Part shown: piece after piece, positions 53,998-63,893 of the stretch
Layout of the letters: each line of letters starts with the position of its first letter
Position numbering within the stretch: position 1 is the stretch's first letter
Source of the DNA: Flavobacteriaceae bacterium
GTDB lineage: Bacteria; Bacteroidota; Bacteroidia; Flavobacteriales; Flavobacteriaceae
Length of the DNA: 64,000 nucleotides
Reading direction: 5' to 3'
Assembly: GCA_018402135.1 (NCBI GenBank)
Contig: JAGYJF010000002.1
Span: 372,001-436,000, forward strand
Position numbers and translations under genes: made by a program
Notes under the pieces: generated by a model
What the model was told of the DNA's origin: nothing
Databases searched by the model: none
The model's input: only the letters and a program-made list of their open reading frames with translations

Positions 53998-55197
53998 ATG
54001 AGCAAATCACTTTCTCCTTTTACCCGCGAGCAATTATTGCCGCAAGAAGAAACCCTTGAAGTTTACAATAAAAAAGGTGCTCTGTTTATCGGGCTTCCCA
54101 AAGAAACGCATTTTCAAGAAAAAAGGGTTTGCCTCACGCCAGACGCCGTGTCGGCATTGGTTGCCAATGGTCACCGCGTTATGATAGAAAGTGGTGCTGG
54201 CATTGGTGCGCATTTTAGCGATAAGGAATACAGCGAAGCTGGAGCCGAAGTCATCAAAGACCGTGAAAAGGTATTCTCCTGCCCTATTATTTTGAAAGTT
54301 GAGCCACCATCGCAAGAAGAAATCTCTTTACTTAATCCGCAAACACTACTAATATCTGCTCTGCAGTTAAAAACACGCAATAAAAAGTATTTTGAAGCTT
54401 TGGCCACCAAACGCGTGACCGCTTTGGCATTCGAATTTATAAAAGACGAAGACGGTGCCTATCCCGCGGTACGTTCGCTAAGCGAAATTGCCGGTACAGC
54501 ATCGGTTTTAATTGCATCGGAATTATTATCGAATATTAACGGCGGGAACGGACTGCTCTTTGGAAATATCAATGGCGTGCCCCCTATTGAAATTGTAATA
54601 TTAGGTGCAGGCACTGTGGGCGAATTTGCAGCACGGTCTGCATTGGGACTAGGCGCTAATATCAAAGTTTTTGACAGTAACATCACCAAATTACGTTGTT
54701 TACAAGTTAGTTTAGGAAGAAACATTTACACCTCAACCATGCAGCCCAAAAGTTTGATGAAAGCTTTAAAACGTTGCGATGTTGCTATTGGCGCTATAAG
54801 AGGTAACAACCGAGCGCCTGTGGTTGTAACAGAAGATATGGTGAACCATATGAAAGCAGGTTCCGTTATTATTGATGTGAGTATAGATATGGGTGGTTGT
54901 TTTGAAACCAGCGAAATTACCACACACGACCACCCTACTTTTGATTACCATGGTATCACCCATTATTGTGTACCTAATATTCCTGCGCGGTATTCTAGAA
55001 CGGCTTCGGTATCCATCAGTAATATTTTTACACCGTACTTATTAAATATTTCAGATAATGGCGGTATTGAACCAGCATTGCGTTTTGACCGTGGTTTGCG
55101 AAATGGTTTGTACTTTTACCACGGCATTTTAACTAGTAAATCTGTTGCCGAATGGTACGGATTGAATTATAGCGATGCCAATCTGTTAATTTTTTAA
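53998..55197 (+). CDS. ald: Alanine dehydrogenase
   Basis: This 399-residue NAD-dependent enzyme interconverts alanine and pyruvate/ammonia. AlaDH/PNT N-terminal signatures are GLPKETHFQEKRVCLTPDAV, and the NAD-binding domain has VILGAGTVGEFAARSALGLGA. It is of the long flavobacterial form, with N-terminal extension SKSLSPFTREQLLPQEETLEV, where relatives show the same extra residues. It may link amino acid breakdown to the pyruvate pool. It is next to a DUF4258-like gene. Confidence 0.93.
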   Translation: MSKSLSPFTREQLLPQEETLEVYNKKGALFIGLPKETHFQEKRVCLTPDAVSALVANGHRVMIESGAGIGAHFSDKEYSEAGAEVIKDREKVFSCPIILKVEPPSQEEISLLNPQTLLISALQLKTRNKKYFEALATKRVTALAFEFIKDEDGAYPAVRSLSEIAGTASVLIASELLSNINGGNGLLFGNINGVPPIEIVILGAGTVGEFAARSALGLGANIKVFDSNITKLRCLQVSLGRNIYTSTMQPKSLMKALKRCDVAIGAIRGNNRAPVVVTEDMVNHMKAGSVIIDVSIDMGGCFETSEITTHDHPTFDYHGITHYCVPNIPARYSRTASVSISNIFTPYLLNISDNGGIEPALRFDRGLRNGLYFYHGILTSKSVAEWYGLNYSDANLLIF

Positions 55198-55209
55198 GAC
55201 ACTTATTTT

Positions 55210-55587
55210 ATGAAGTTTATACATCGTTTGGGATACTATCTCGGCGGATTTGCCATTGGATTGGTCATTCTTGCCTTTTTTTTGAATGGCAAAGATGCCT
55301 CTTGCGACTACACACCAAACGCTCGTACCACTAAGTTTTTAGCCAAATTACCCAAAACCTATTCAGAATCTTCAGAACAATTTTTGATTGACAAGGAGAT
55401 TGATTCTATTACTTTAAACAATCTGATTCGATTTGGAGATGTGGATTTTAAAAATAGCAATACCAAAGGCGAGCCTTGCAAGACTTACTATATCGATTCA
55501 AAATTGAAAGAGGAATTGATCAGACTTCACATTGAAAATTGTGACGAAAAGGCCAAGATTCTTAAAATGGAGAGCATTCTTGATTAA
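55210..55587 (+). CDS. DUF4258-like protein with N-terminal membrane anchor
   Basis: This 125-residue protein has one N-terminal hydrophobic segment (residues 8-25) and a small C-terminal domain with two cysteines in EPCKTYYIDSKL and ENCDEKAK. It begins 12 bp after ald, so it is in the same transcript. It resembles short conserved proteins found next to ald in flavobacteria (DUF4258 family, moderate confidence). Function unknown. Confidence 0.65.
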   Translation: MKFIHRLGYYLGGFAIGLVILAFFLNGKDASCDYTPNARTTKFLAKLPKTYSESSEQFLIDKEIDSITLNNLIRFGDVDFKNSNTKGEPCKTYYIDSKLKEELIRLHIENCDEKAKILKMESILD

Positions 55588-56028
55588 ATTCGGTATTGGT
55601 TATGGTATATTATGATTGATTATGTATATCACTGATTTCGATGGCCATTTAATACAATAGTACTTAAAACTTACGAATATTATATTATCTCGCTTTTTAC
55701 AGGAATCTGAGATCGCTTTTATTAAAATAGAATTATTCTAATTAAGCCAAGGGCGGACTTATCCATGGCTTTACTATGGACTAAGTATGGAGTATCCATA
55801 GAGGAACCCTCTATTTTGTTACCGTATACGCACTGTTAATATGTAGTCTTCCCGAAGATAGAAGACAACCAGACTTAAATTAAATATTTACTTTCTTAAT
55901 TTAATACTTCCTACAGATTGTACTCCAGCCTGATGTTAGCAAGGATCATCGCTGAGTTTTTGTTGGCGCAAATCCGCGAAATCTGCGAGATACTGTCACA
56001 AGTTTACTTAAAGAACATGAAATACCGC
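55588..56028. other. Gene-free interval
   Basis: No gene or clear RNA fold is seen in these 441 bases. A short sequence at about 55963-55991 (GGCGCAAATCCGCGAAATCT) resembles dispersed repeats of Bacteroidota. The tail-to-tail position needs terminators for ald and the lyase gene, but no strong one is evident. Confidence 0.5.
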
Positions 56029-59000
56029 TTACTGAATTAGTATTTTCTTAGTAATTACCCGCAACTCATCTTCGAGTCGCACAAAATACAAACCAGTCTG
56101 AAAATTGGTAACATCAATTTGCTTTTCAAAATTATAAGGCTGATTGGTTTGTTCAAGTATTTCAGAAAATAGTAACTTTCCAGCTACATCAAACATTTTT
56201 AGATTAGACATATTTATCACACCATTTAATTGAATAAACAAGGTTTCGGAAACCGGATTTGGATATACCTGAAATGCAAAAGTTGTATCTTCCTCGTCAT
56301 CAGGCAAGATAACGGTTTGGCACTGTTGTTCAACCACTACCATTACGGTAGCCTCATCAAAATCAAGCTCGTTAAAAACAGTAACAGTATACAAGGTAGT
56401 TTCCTCAGGAGCTACTTCTATGCTCTGTGTGGTTTCACCAGTGCTCCATAAATAATCGTCGCCGCCAGTTGCTGTTAATGTTGCTGTTTCTTGTGGACAA
56501 ATTGTGACATCGTTTCCTGCATTGGCCACTACGCGTTCTAACACGTTTACGGTGATTTCTTTTTCGTCGGAACAATCATTAATAAAACCCGTAACCCGAT
56601 AGATTGTGGTAGCACTCGGACTCACAGCAATGTTAGGCTGTGTAGCCCCATTATTCCATTGATATGAATTGGCGCCGGTGGCTGACAGCGTTATGAAGTT
56701 TCCTTCTAGAACTGTTGCTTCGCTCCCATTAACAATGGTAACATTTGGATTTGGGTCCACAAAAACATTTACACTGGCTTCGTCTTGATACGGACCGTCA
56801 AAAACAGTCACTGAATAGGTTGAATTTGAAGTTGGACTCACAGTTATACTTTGCGTAGTTTCGCCTGTATTCCATAAATAGCTACTGCCTCCGCTTGCGG
56901 TAAGCGTCACTTCATAACCTTGGCAAATGTGTTGGTCTTCACCAGCAAAAGCCTCAACGTGGTTTTCAACAATAATCGTAACACTTTGAGAGCTTGAACA
57001 ACTATTTACATAACCTGTTACCTCATAAGTGGTTGTTTGTTCTGGTTGCACCGTGATGGTGTTGGAAGTTGTACCATTACTCCATAAATAAGAATCCGCA
57101 CCATTCACAGTTAAAGTTGTACTATTACCATAAAAAATGGTAGTTTCTCCTGAAATTTGAAGTTCTGGTATTGGGTTTACAGTAACAGTAACTTCATCGG
57201 TACTAGAACAATCGTTTTCGGTTACCTCAACGGTGTAGGTTGTGGTTGTGGTTGGATTTACCGTTATACTTTGAGTGGTTGCGCCATTGCTCCACAAATA
57301 ACTTGTTCCGCCTGATGCGGTAAGGGTGATGGTGTTGCCTTGGCAAATACTTTGATTGTCGCCAGCGTTGGCTTCTGGGATTGGGTTAACAGTGACGGTG
57401 ACTTCCGCTGTATCTGAATTTCCAAAATTATCAGAAACCTCCACGGAATAGGTCGTGGTTTGATTTGGGTTCACGTTGATGCTTGCTGTAGTTTCGCCCG
57501 TACTCCATATAAAATTATCACCACCAGAGGCCGTGAGTGTGATGCTTTCGCCATTACAAATGGTTTGGTCATCGGACACTTGAGCCGCAATATTGCCAGT
57601 TACAAAAACAGTGACTTCATCCTGAGCAGAACAGCCGTTACTGGTTCCAGTTACGGTGTAGGTTGTTGTTTCGGTTGGGGATACGGTTATCTCTGCTCCT
57701 GTTTCGCCTGTGTTCCAAACATAGGTTGTTGCACCAATTGCTGAAAGATTTACCGATTGTCCAGGTGCGATAGTCACATCATTTCCGGCATTTACGGTTG
57801 GTATTGCATTGACTGTCACAGTTACTTCATCTGTACTAGAACAATTATTTTCGGTTACCTCAACGGTGTAGGTTGTGGTTGTGGTTGGGTTTACCGTTAT
57901 ACTTTGGGTGCTTGCGCCATTACTCCACAAATAACTTGTACCGCCTGATGCGGTAAGGGTGATGGTGTCGCCTTGGCAAATACTTTGATTGTCGCCAGCG
58001 TTGGCTTCTGGGATTGGGTTAACAATGACGGTGACTTCCGCTGTATCTGAATTTCCAAAATTATCAGAAACCTCCACGGAATAGGTGGTTGTTTGGGTTG
58101 GATTTACGGTGATGCTTGCTGTAGTTTCGCCCGTACTCCATATAAAATTATCACCACCAGAGGCCGTGAGTGTGATGCTTTCGCCATTACAAATGGTTTG
58201 GTCATCGGACACTTGAGCCGCAATATTGCCAGTTACAAAAACAGTGACTTCATCCTGAGCAGAACAGCCGTTGCTGGTTCCTGTTACGATGTAGGTTGTT
58301 GTTTCGGTTGGGGATACGGTTATCTCTGCTCCTGTTTCGCCTGTGTTCCAAACATAGGTTGTTGCACCAATTGCTGAAAGATTTACCGATTGTCCAGGTG
58401 CGATAGTCACATCATTTCCGGCATTTACGGTTGGTATTGCATTGACTGTCACAGTTACTTCATCTGTACTAGAGCAATTATTTTCGGTTACCTCAACGGT
58501 GTAGGTTGTGGTTGTGGTTGGGTTTACCGTTATGCTTTGGGTGCTTGCGCCATTACTCCACAAATAACTTGTACCGCCTGATGCGGTAAGGGTGATGGTG
58601 TCGCCTTGGCAAATACTTTGATTGTCGCCGGCATTGGCTTCTGGGATTGGGTTGACGGCTACTATAGTTTCCAAGGTTTGTATATCTCCATTTTCCAAAA
58701 TAATTTGAACGCTGTAAGTAGAAGTTTCCTGCGGACTTACGATAATGCTTGCTATTGTTTGCCCACTACTCCATTGATAACTGGCCCCACCGGATGCTGT
58801 TAGTGTTGTTGTTTCACCTTGACAAATGGTTTGGTTTGGGGTGATGGTGGTGGCTGAGCTATTTGGATTATCTATTTCATTCAAAAACTCTTCAATACCA
58901 ATATATCCGCTTGGCCATACATAATTTGACAAATCGGTATCTGCCTGAAAGCCTTTACTAATTTTCCAAACATCAGGCATTCCGTCGTTATTTGTATCGT

Positions 59001-60261
59001 AGTTTGTTGGTCTCGTAGTATTTGGAATATTAGGAAGCGTCCATTGTTTGTTGAACGGATTGGAGCTAACATTATTAATAACATTACCAATTTTTAATGC
59101 ATCAAAGCTATCTAGGTAAAATCCAGATGAACCATCGGCGGTCAGAAATTTATTAGCTCCAACATCATTAAGTACAGTTTCATACGTCTCAGAAGCAGAC
59201 TTTATTTCAAAATCTACTCCTAACATAGGCATTAGAGCATCAGTGAAATAGCTTGATGGTAACGCATTGGTATTAAAGAAATTTTGCCATAAAAATGTAT
59301 CATTTAACTGAGGTTGTGGATAAAAATTAGGATGAAAATTATTGGCAGTATATATGGTAGGAATAACATTTTGAACTTTATTCACACCGCCAGCAATAGA
59401 AGTGCTACTTCCAGGTTTTAAATAATTACCTACATAATTTACCTGTGGATTTCCTCTATTTATATTAGTTAATCTAGAACTCCAATTAAAATATACATTA
59501 TTAATTATATCAAATCTTAAATTTCCTCCCAAATTAGGAGTTCTATGTCCCTGATCAACAAATAAATTGTTTACAAAAGTCATATCACCTGACGGATTGA
59601 CTAAAGACCATCCACCTATTACACCAGTGGCATTTTCAGAAAATACCGAATTTTGAATGGTAATGTTTCTCAATTCAGTCCAATCGGCATTCATTGATAT
59701 TGCTTGATCATCACAAAAACTAAATGAACAGTGGTCAATAATTAATCCATTTGTACCCGTAGTTATTAAACCATTATGCATATAGTTATCAGATCCACCA
59801 GTATAACTTCCATTTCTAAATCGCACAAAACGCCATATAGCATTATGGCAGCCCTGTGGAGATAAGCCCCAGCCTCCGCCCATTTGAATAGGTCTTCCGG
59901 CTATTGTAATTCCTCCTTCTGGTGCTGTTTGACCAGCAACAGTAAAATTTGAATTAGCAATACCCAATTCAATCATGGTAGTTAAAACAATCGTTCCTGA
60001 AACATCAAAAACAATAATTCTAGGACCTGAGGCAGTAAGTGCTGATCTTAAACTTCCAGGGCCTGAATTGTTAAGATTTGTCACCTTAAGAATGATGCCA
60101 CCGCGACCTCCAGTCACTTGTGCTCCAGCGCCTTTGGCTGTTGGAAACGCCAACTGTTGGGTAAAACTATTATAACTATTAAGTAATAATATTACTATGA
60201 TATAGTTTTTAACAAAAAAATGCCATGTCCTTTTTAGGACAACATAAGTAGGGTTTATCAT
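56029..60261 (-). CDS. Giant T9SS-secreted pectate-lyase-like protein with Ig-like repeats
   Basis: The protein is 1410 residues. An N-terminal signal/anchor (FFVKNYIIVILLLNSYNSFTQ, to about residue 35) is followed by a right-handed beta-helix of the pectate lyase type (about 40-435: GGRGGIILKVTNLNNSGPGS, IDHCSFSFCDDQAI). A calcium-binding DTNNDGMPDVW lies near residue 425. About 12 Ig/PKD-like modules of roughly 70 residues follow (about 470-1320; core LTASGGTSYLWSNG). A T9SS type A sorting domain ends it (about 1330-1410: FQVYPNPVSETLFIQLNG, FVRLEDELRVITKKILIQ). It is thus exported and attached to the surface, where it may cleave an acidic polysaccharide. Residues 536-1027 contain a recent three-module duplication (57181-58656). 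PL1 active-site residues were not confirmed. Confidence 0.92.
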   Translation of the reverse strand: MINPTYVVLKRTWHFFVKNYIIVILLLNSYNSFTQQLAFPTAKGAGAQVTGGRGGIILKVTNLNNSGPGSLRSALTASGPRIIVFDVSGTIVLTTMIELGIANSNFTVAGQTAPEGGITIAGRPIQMGGGWGLSPQGCHNAIWRFVRFRNGSYTGGSDNYMHNGLITTGTNGLIIDHCSFSFCDDQAISMNADWTELRNITIQNSVFSENATGVIGGWSLVNPSGDMTFVNNLFVDQGHRTPNLGGNLRFDIINNVYFNWSSRLTNINRGNPQVNYVGNYLKPGSSTSIAGGVNKVQNVIPTIYTANNFHPNFYPQPQLNDTFLWQNFFNTNALPSSYFTDALMPMLGVDFEIKSASETYETVLNDVGANKFLTADGSSGFYLDSFDALKIGNVINNVSSNPFNKQWTLPNIPNTTRPTNYDTNNDGMPDVWKISKGFQADTDLSNYVWPSGYIGIEEFLNEIDNPNSSATTITPNQTICQGETTTLTASGGASYQWSSGQTIASIIVSPQETSTYSVQIILENGDIQTLETIVAVNPIPEANAGDNQSICQGDTITLTASGGTSYLWSNGASTQSITVNPTTTTTYTVEVTENNCSSTDEVTVTVNAIPTVNAGNDVTIAPGQSVNLSAIGATTYVWNTGETGAEITVSPTETTTYIVTGTSNGCSAQDEVTVFVTGNIAAQVSDDQTICNGESITLTASGGDNFIWSTGETTASITVNPTQTTTYSVEVSDNFGNSDTAEVTVIVNPIPEANAGDNQSICQGDTITLTASGGTSYLWSNGASTQSITVNPTTTTTYTVEVTENNCSSTDEVTVTVNAIPTVNAGNDVTIAPGQSVNLSAIGATTYVWNTGETGAEITVSPTETTTYTVTGTSNGCSAQDEVTVFVTGNIAAQVSDDQTICNGESITLTASGGDNFIWSTGETTASINVNPNQTTTYSVEVSDNFGNSDTAEVTVTVNPIPEANAGDNQSICQGNTITLTASGGTSYLWSNGATTQSITVNPTTTTTYTVEVTENDCSSTDEVTVTVNPIPELQISGETTIFYGNSTTLTVNGADSYLWSNGTTSNTITVQPEQTTTYEVTGYVNSCSSSQSVTIIVENHVEAFAGEDQHICQGYEVTLTASGGSSYLWNTGETTQSITVSPTSNSTYSVTVFDGPYQDEASVNVFVDPNPNVTIVNGSEATVLEGNFITLSATGANSYQWNNGATQPNIAVSPSATTIYRVTGFINDCSDEKEITVNVLERVVANAGNDVTICPQETATLTATGGDDYLWSTGETTQSIEVAPEETTLYTVTVFNELDFDEATVMVVVEQQCQTVILPDDEEDTTFAFQVYPNPVSETLFIQLNGVINMSNLKMFDVAGKLLFSEILEQTNQPYNFEKQIDVTNFQTGLYFVRLEDELRVITKKILIQ
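57181..58656. repeat. 633-bp direct repeat inside the lyase gene (about 2.3 copies)
   Basis: Near-identical DNA recurs with a 633-base period: 57374, 58007 and 58640 all read TTCTGGGATTGGGTT, and the landmark CCGCCTGATGCGGTAAGGGT recurs at about 57303, 57936 and 58569. Each period encodes three Ig-like modules (211 residues). The high identity suggests recent duplication or ongoing gene conversion. Confidence 0.92.
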
Positions 60262-60315
60262 GTTATATTAATAGGGGGATTAATATATGATTGCAAGTTA
60301 AAATATTATTCGAAT

Positions 60316-60335
60316 AAATACGTTAAAACGTATTT
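60316..60335. promoter_or_regulatory. Palindrome/terminator-like element upstream of the polysaccharide cluster
   Basis: AAATACGTT-AA-AACGTATTT has 9-bp arms. On the plus strand it runs into eight T residues, as in a terminator. It lies about 220 bases before the flippase gene, so it may be an operator or an attenuator of the cluster. The rest of the 60262-60552 spacer is AT-rich without a clear promoter. Confidence 0.4.
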
Positions 60336-60552
60336 TTTTTCGACATAATTTAATTTTTAAAGTTTATTCTTACATTTTAATTCGTTTTATCTAAAATTGA
60401 TAGACCTTATTTCATTATTTTTATAAATAAAACTGGCTTTAAAAAGAAAAACTTTTATAGTTATAAAAAAGTCATTCAACTAATATTATTGACCTATTAT
60501 CAAATCAATCATCAGGATTATAAATATCTTCGTACTATTACAAAAAAAACAT

Positions 60553-61887
60553 TTGATAAGTAGATTTTTCAATTGGAACTTGGCCTTATTATTTAAAAAT
60601 GTAACCTTAAATAATGTAATAGTAGTTGGTCTAATTACTTTTGTTATTAGTGGTTTTGGTTTTTTTAAAGAAATAATTATAGCAAAAAACTATGGACTTT
60701 CTGAATTACTAGACACCTATTATATCGCTATACTGATACCTGCATTCATAAATAATGTATTTATGTCTTCTTATCAAAGTGTTTTTATCCCAAATTATAT
60801 ACTTGAGATAAAAGATCAAAAAAGCTTAGGGTCATTTCAGTTCACAGGAATGTTAGTTACGCTAGTTATTTCTGTTTTATTTTTCATAATTTCTTATTTA
60901 TTCACTGATTACTTTTTAGAATTCTTTTTTAAAGGTCATGACGTTGAGTACTATACGTTAATTAAAAAACAATTCGCTTTTATTGCACCTAGCATTTTGT
61001 TTTGGGGGTTAACTTCAATGATTAACGGATTGCTCAATGTAGATAATGAATTTAAGTTTTCAACTTTTAGTAGCGTTTATACGGCACTGAGTATAATAGT
61101 TTGTTTATTATTTTTTAAAACTTATTTAGGAGACCTTGTTTTGGCTATAGGTACATTAATTGGAAGTATATTAGGATTTCTTTCTGTAATGTTAGTTGCC
61201 ATCAAAAGAAAAATCATTTTTCTAAAAACTCCAGATTTTAAATCTAAAAATATTATTGTTATGTTTAGGCAACTGCCTGCGAAACTAACTTCTAGCCTCT
61301 TAAATGGCGTAAATCCAATTGTAGACCAATATTTTTCTGCCCAACTTATTGTTGGTTCTATAGCTGCACTAAACTATGGAATTAAAATACCATCCTTCGC
61401 AATAAGTATAGGAAGTATCGCATTAGGTAATGTATTACTTCCATATTTTTCTAAAATGGCTGTTTATAACAAAGAAAAACTTTTCGGTCAACTTCAAAAA
61501 ATTATAAAATACACATTGTATTTTAGTTTTACAGCCACAATTATTGGTATTTTAATATCCTTTCCAATTGTGAATATCGTTTTCGAAAGAGGTGCTTTTG
61601 ATAGCAATGACAGTGAAATTGTATCTAAAATTCAACAAATGTATTTATTACAAATACCTTTCTATTTGATTGGAATTATAATGATAAGGTTTCTAACAGC
61701 CATTAATAAAAATAATTTTATGGTATTCACCTCTTCAATGAGTTTAATTTTGAATCTAGTGTTAAATATTATTTTAATGAAAACTATGGGAGTTTATGGA
61801 TTAGCCTTATCCACCTCAATAGTTTCTTTTATAATAGGTATGATTTTATACTTTTACATAAAAAAATTAAAATTGTCTCATGTTTAG
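60553..61887 (+). CDS. MurJ/MviN-like polysaccharide flippase
   Basis: This 444-residue membrane protein has about 12-14 helices and the MOP-superfamily pattern, with SGFGFFKEIIIAKNYGLSELLDTYY near the N-terminus, SSLLNGVNPIVDQYF in the middle and VFERGAFDSND in the helix-10-like loop. This is the MurJ-like (MviN) branch rather than a classical Wzx. In front of GT2 and Wzy-like genes it probably flips lipid-linked polysaccharide units. The start is odd: no ATG or GTG is in frame, and TTG 60553 is the best choice, only 21 codons after a stop. Confidence 0.85.
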   Translation: MISRFFNWNLALLFKNVTLNNVIVVGLITFVISGFGFFKEIIIAKNYGLSELLDTYYIAILIPAFINNVFMSSYQSVFIPNYILEIKDQKSLGSFQFTGMLVTLVISVLFFIISYLFTDYFLEFFFKGHDVEYYTLIKKQFAFIAPSILFWGLTSMINGLLNVDNEFKFSTFSSVYTALSIIVCLLFFKTYLGDLVLAIGTLIGSILGFLSVMLVAIKRKIIFLKTPDFKSKNIIVMFRQLPAKLTSSLLNGVNPIVDQYFSAQLIVGSIAALNYGIKIPSFAISIGSIALGNVLLPYFSKMAVYNKEKLFGQLQKIIKYTLYFSFTATIIGILISFPIVNIVFERGAFDSNDSEIVSKIQQMYLLQIPFYLIGIIMIRFLTAINKNNFMVFTSSMSLILNLVLNIILMKTMGVYGLALSTSIVSFIIGMILYFYIKKLKLSHV

Positions 61888-62767
61888 CATAATTACGCCT
61901 ACATATAATAGAGCCCACACTTTAAACAGAGTTTACCAATCGCTCTTGAATCAAACTTTTAAAGAATTTCACTGGATAATTATTGATGATTGCAGCACTG
62001 ATAACACAACCAAACTAGTAAATCATTGGATAAATGAGGATAAAATTGATATACATTATAACAGATTATCAATAAATCAAGGTAAAGCTATTGCGGTTAA
62101 CGTTGGATTGGAACAATGCCACGAATTTATCACCGTAATAGCAGATAGTGATGACAGCTTTAAATCTACGACACTAGAAGAATTAAGACTAATATGGAAC
62201 ACTATTGAATTAACCAATACGAATCCATTAGTTGCATCTGTTTGGACTTTAACTACAAATGAAGATGAAAATTTTGTTGGAGATAAATTTCCGAAAGATT
62301 TTTGGCAGGTAGGATTTAAAGAAAGGGTATTAAAACATAAGATTGCTGGCGAAAAATGGGCAAGTTGGAGGACTTCAGTTTTAAAAGAAACCAAAATGTA
62401 TGCTCAACCTAAAGTTTATATAGGTGAAGGATTTACATGGAATAGAATAAATAGAAATTACGATTTTGTTTGTTTAAATATTTCCCACAGGACATACTAT
62501 AACTCGTCCGATGGTATTATGGCTACAAAACTTACTAAACACGAAAATGCACGACGTAAATTTTATAACTCATACTATGGACTATACGACACAAAAATTA
62601 CTTCATTAATCAGATATTCATATTATTGGGATTTAATGTTTGAGCACGTTTCATCAAAATTTTATTTTATCGATACAGATTTTAATTTAGGTTTAAAAAA
62701 AAATATTGTATCCAATATTATCTTCTTTCTTAAATTACCGGGTAGACTTTTAATGAAAATTACATGA
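61880..62767 (+). CDS. GT2-family glycosyltransferase
   Basis: This 295-residue cytosolic/membrane-facing enzyme has the GT-A fold. The N-terminal FSIITPTYNRAHTLNRVYQS is followed by WIIIDDCSTDNT, and the DxD-like metal motif is in VIADSDDSFKS. It would transfer one sugar in repeat-unit assembly; donor and acceptor are unknown. It overlaps the flippase gene by 8 bp and the next gene by 4 bp, so the cluster is translationally coupled. Confidence 0.92.
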   Translation: MFSIITPTYNRAHTLNRVYQSLLNQTFKEFHWIIIDDCSTDNTTKLVNHWINEDKIDIHYNRLSINQGKAIAVNVGLEQCHEFITVIADSDDSFKSTTLEELRLIWNTIELTNTNPLVASVWTLTTNEDENFVGDKFPKDFWQVGFKERVLKHKIAGEKWASWRTSVLKETKMYAQPKVYIGEGFTWNRINRNYDFVCLNISHRTYYNSSDGIMATKLTKHENARRKFYNSYYGLYDTKITSLIRYSYYWDLMFEHVSSKFYFIDTDFNLGLKKNIVSNIIFFLKLPGRLLMKIT

Positions 62768-63885
62768 AAATAATTCAATACTTACTATTAATTTTATTAC
62801 TCTGGAATATACCAATGTTTTTATCCTATGATATTACAATTGGAAGTAAATTTAGTTATTTAACGTATTCATTATTATTAATTTACTATTTTTTATCAAA
62901 AAAAGAAAAGCCTCTTTATCCATTTTTGTTACTCGGTTTAATGTACTTTATTATAAGTGGCATTGTTTATGTTGGAGATCTCGAGTATTTCAATTTAGAA
63001 TTTGTTAAGTTCGTCATATTGATTTTATGTGGAGCAGAACTTGCCAGAAATACAGACAAAAATCAACTATTTATAATTTTAGTTTTAGGTTCCCTAAGTA
63101 TAATTGTGCATGCTATAGTTTTTCAAAATGATTATGGCAGGTATAGTGGATTTTATGTAGATCCAAATGCCGCAGGATTTGTTTGTTTAATAGGTTATTG
63201 CCTGAGTTTTTCAGTCAAAAACACTTTTTTTAAGCTTTTTAGTCAATTCATTTTAACGTTCGCAGGAATTATAACATTTTCAAGAACCTTTTTGTTATTA
63301 TGGGTTTTAATTAGTATTATTTCAATCGTTTCTCATAAAAAAAATGTTTTAAACTTTGGGGTTGGTGCCTTAGTTATATTTCTAGTTCTAGCAGTTGCAA
63401 ATTACCTACAACTAAATACCGTCCGGTTTGAGGCTCTTGAAAGTTTAATCGGTGACAAACCTAAAAGTAATATTAAAATTGTTCAAGAAGAAGGCTACAG
63501 GCTTGATACGTGGTCAGTTTATTACAATATGATTTTAGATAATCCTTATTTTGGTAATGGATTTAAAACATTAAGTGGTATTGATGGGATAAAAGCTGGT
63601 GTCCATAATACTTTTCTTATGATATTTGGAGAAAGTGGGGTGTTTACCTTCATACTTTTTTGCTTTATATATTTAAAAATGCTTTCTAAAAGTCTACTCT
63701 TATTCAATTATAAATCTCACCTTTTTATGATTTCTTTTACCTTAATTAGTGTTATGCTTACGGTGCATAATTATTTTGAAAATTATTTAATTGTTCTTAC
63801 CTCTATTTGGTTATTTATTCAATTAGAAGAATTGTCAGTAGGTGAAGAAATTAAATTTGAGTTAGGTATAAATCAAGGAAAATAA
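62764..63885 (+). CDS. Wzy/O-antigen-ligase-like polymerase
   Basis: This 373-residue protein has about 10-11 hydrophobic helices. A large loop (VRFEALESLIGDKPKSNIKI to HNTFLMIFGESG) carries the Wzy_C-type HNTFL motif and the YYNMILDNPYFGNGFKTL segment. Such proteins polymerise or ligate lipid-linked sugar units in the periplasm. It overlaps the GT2 gene by 4 bp (ATGA) and is followed by a GT4 gene. Confidence 0.87.
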   Translation: MKIIQYLLLILLLWNIPMFLSYDITIGSKFSYLTYSLLLIYYFLSKKEKPLYPFLLLGLMYFIISGIVYVGDLEYFNLEFVKFVILILCGAELARNTDKNQLFIILVLGSLSIIVHAIVFQNDYGRYSGFYVDPNAAGFVCLIGYCLSFSVKNTFFKLFSQFILTFAGIITFSRTFLLLWVLISIISIVSHKKNVLNFGVGALVIFLVLAVANYLQLNTVRFEALESLIGDKPKSNIKIVQEEGYRLDTWSVYYNMILDNPYFGNGFKTLSGIDGIKAGVHNTFLMIFGESGVFTFILFCFIYLKMLSKSLLLFNYKSHLFMISFTLISVMLTVHNYFENYLIVLTSIWLFIQLEELSVGEEIKFELGINQGK

Positions 63886-63893
63886 TAAAATAA

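Noticed and set aside
57460-58581. Duplicated plus-strand open frames rich in Cys/Gly opposite the lyase gene
   Set aside because: They recur only because the underlying DNA is a 633-bp repeat; the minus-strand frame encodes coherent Ig-like modules.
57181-58656. Possible CRISPR-like array
   Set aside because: The repeat unit is 633 bp and fully coding, with no short spacers; the 54-bp repeats at 52483-52631 have only two copies and are also not CRISPR.
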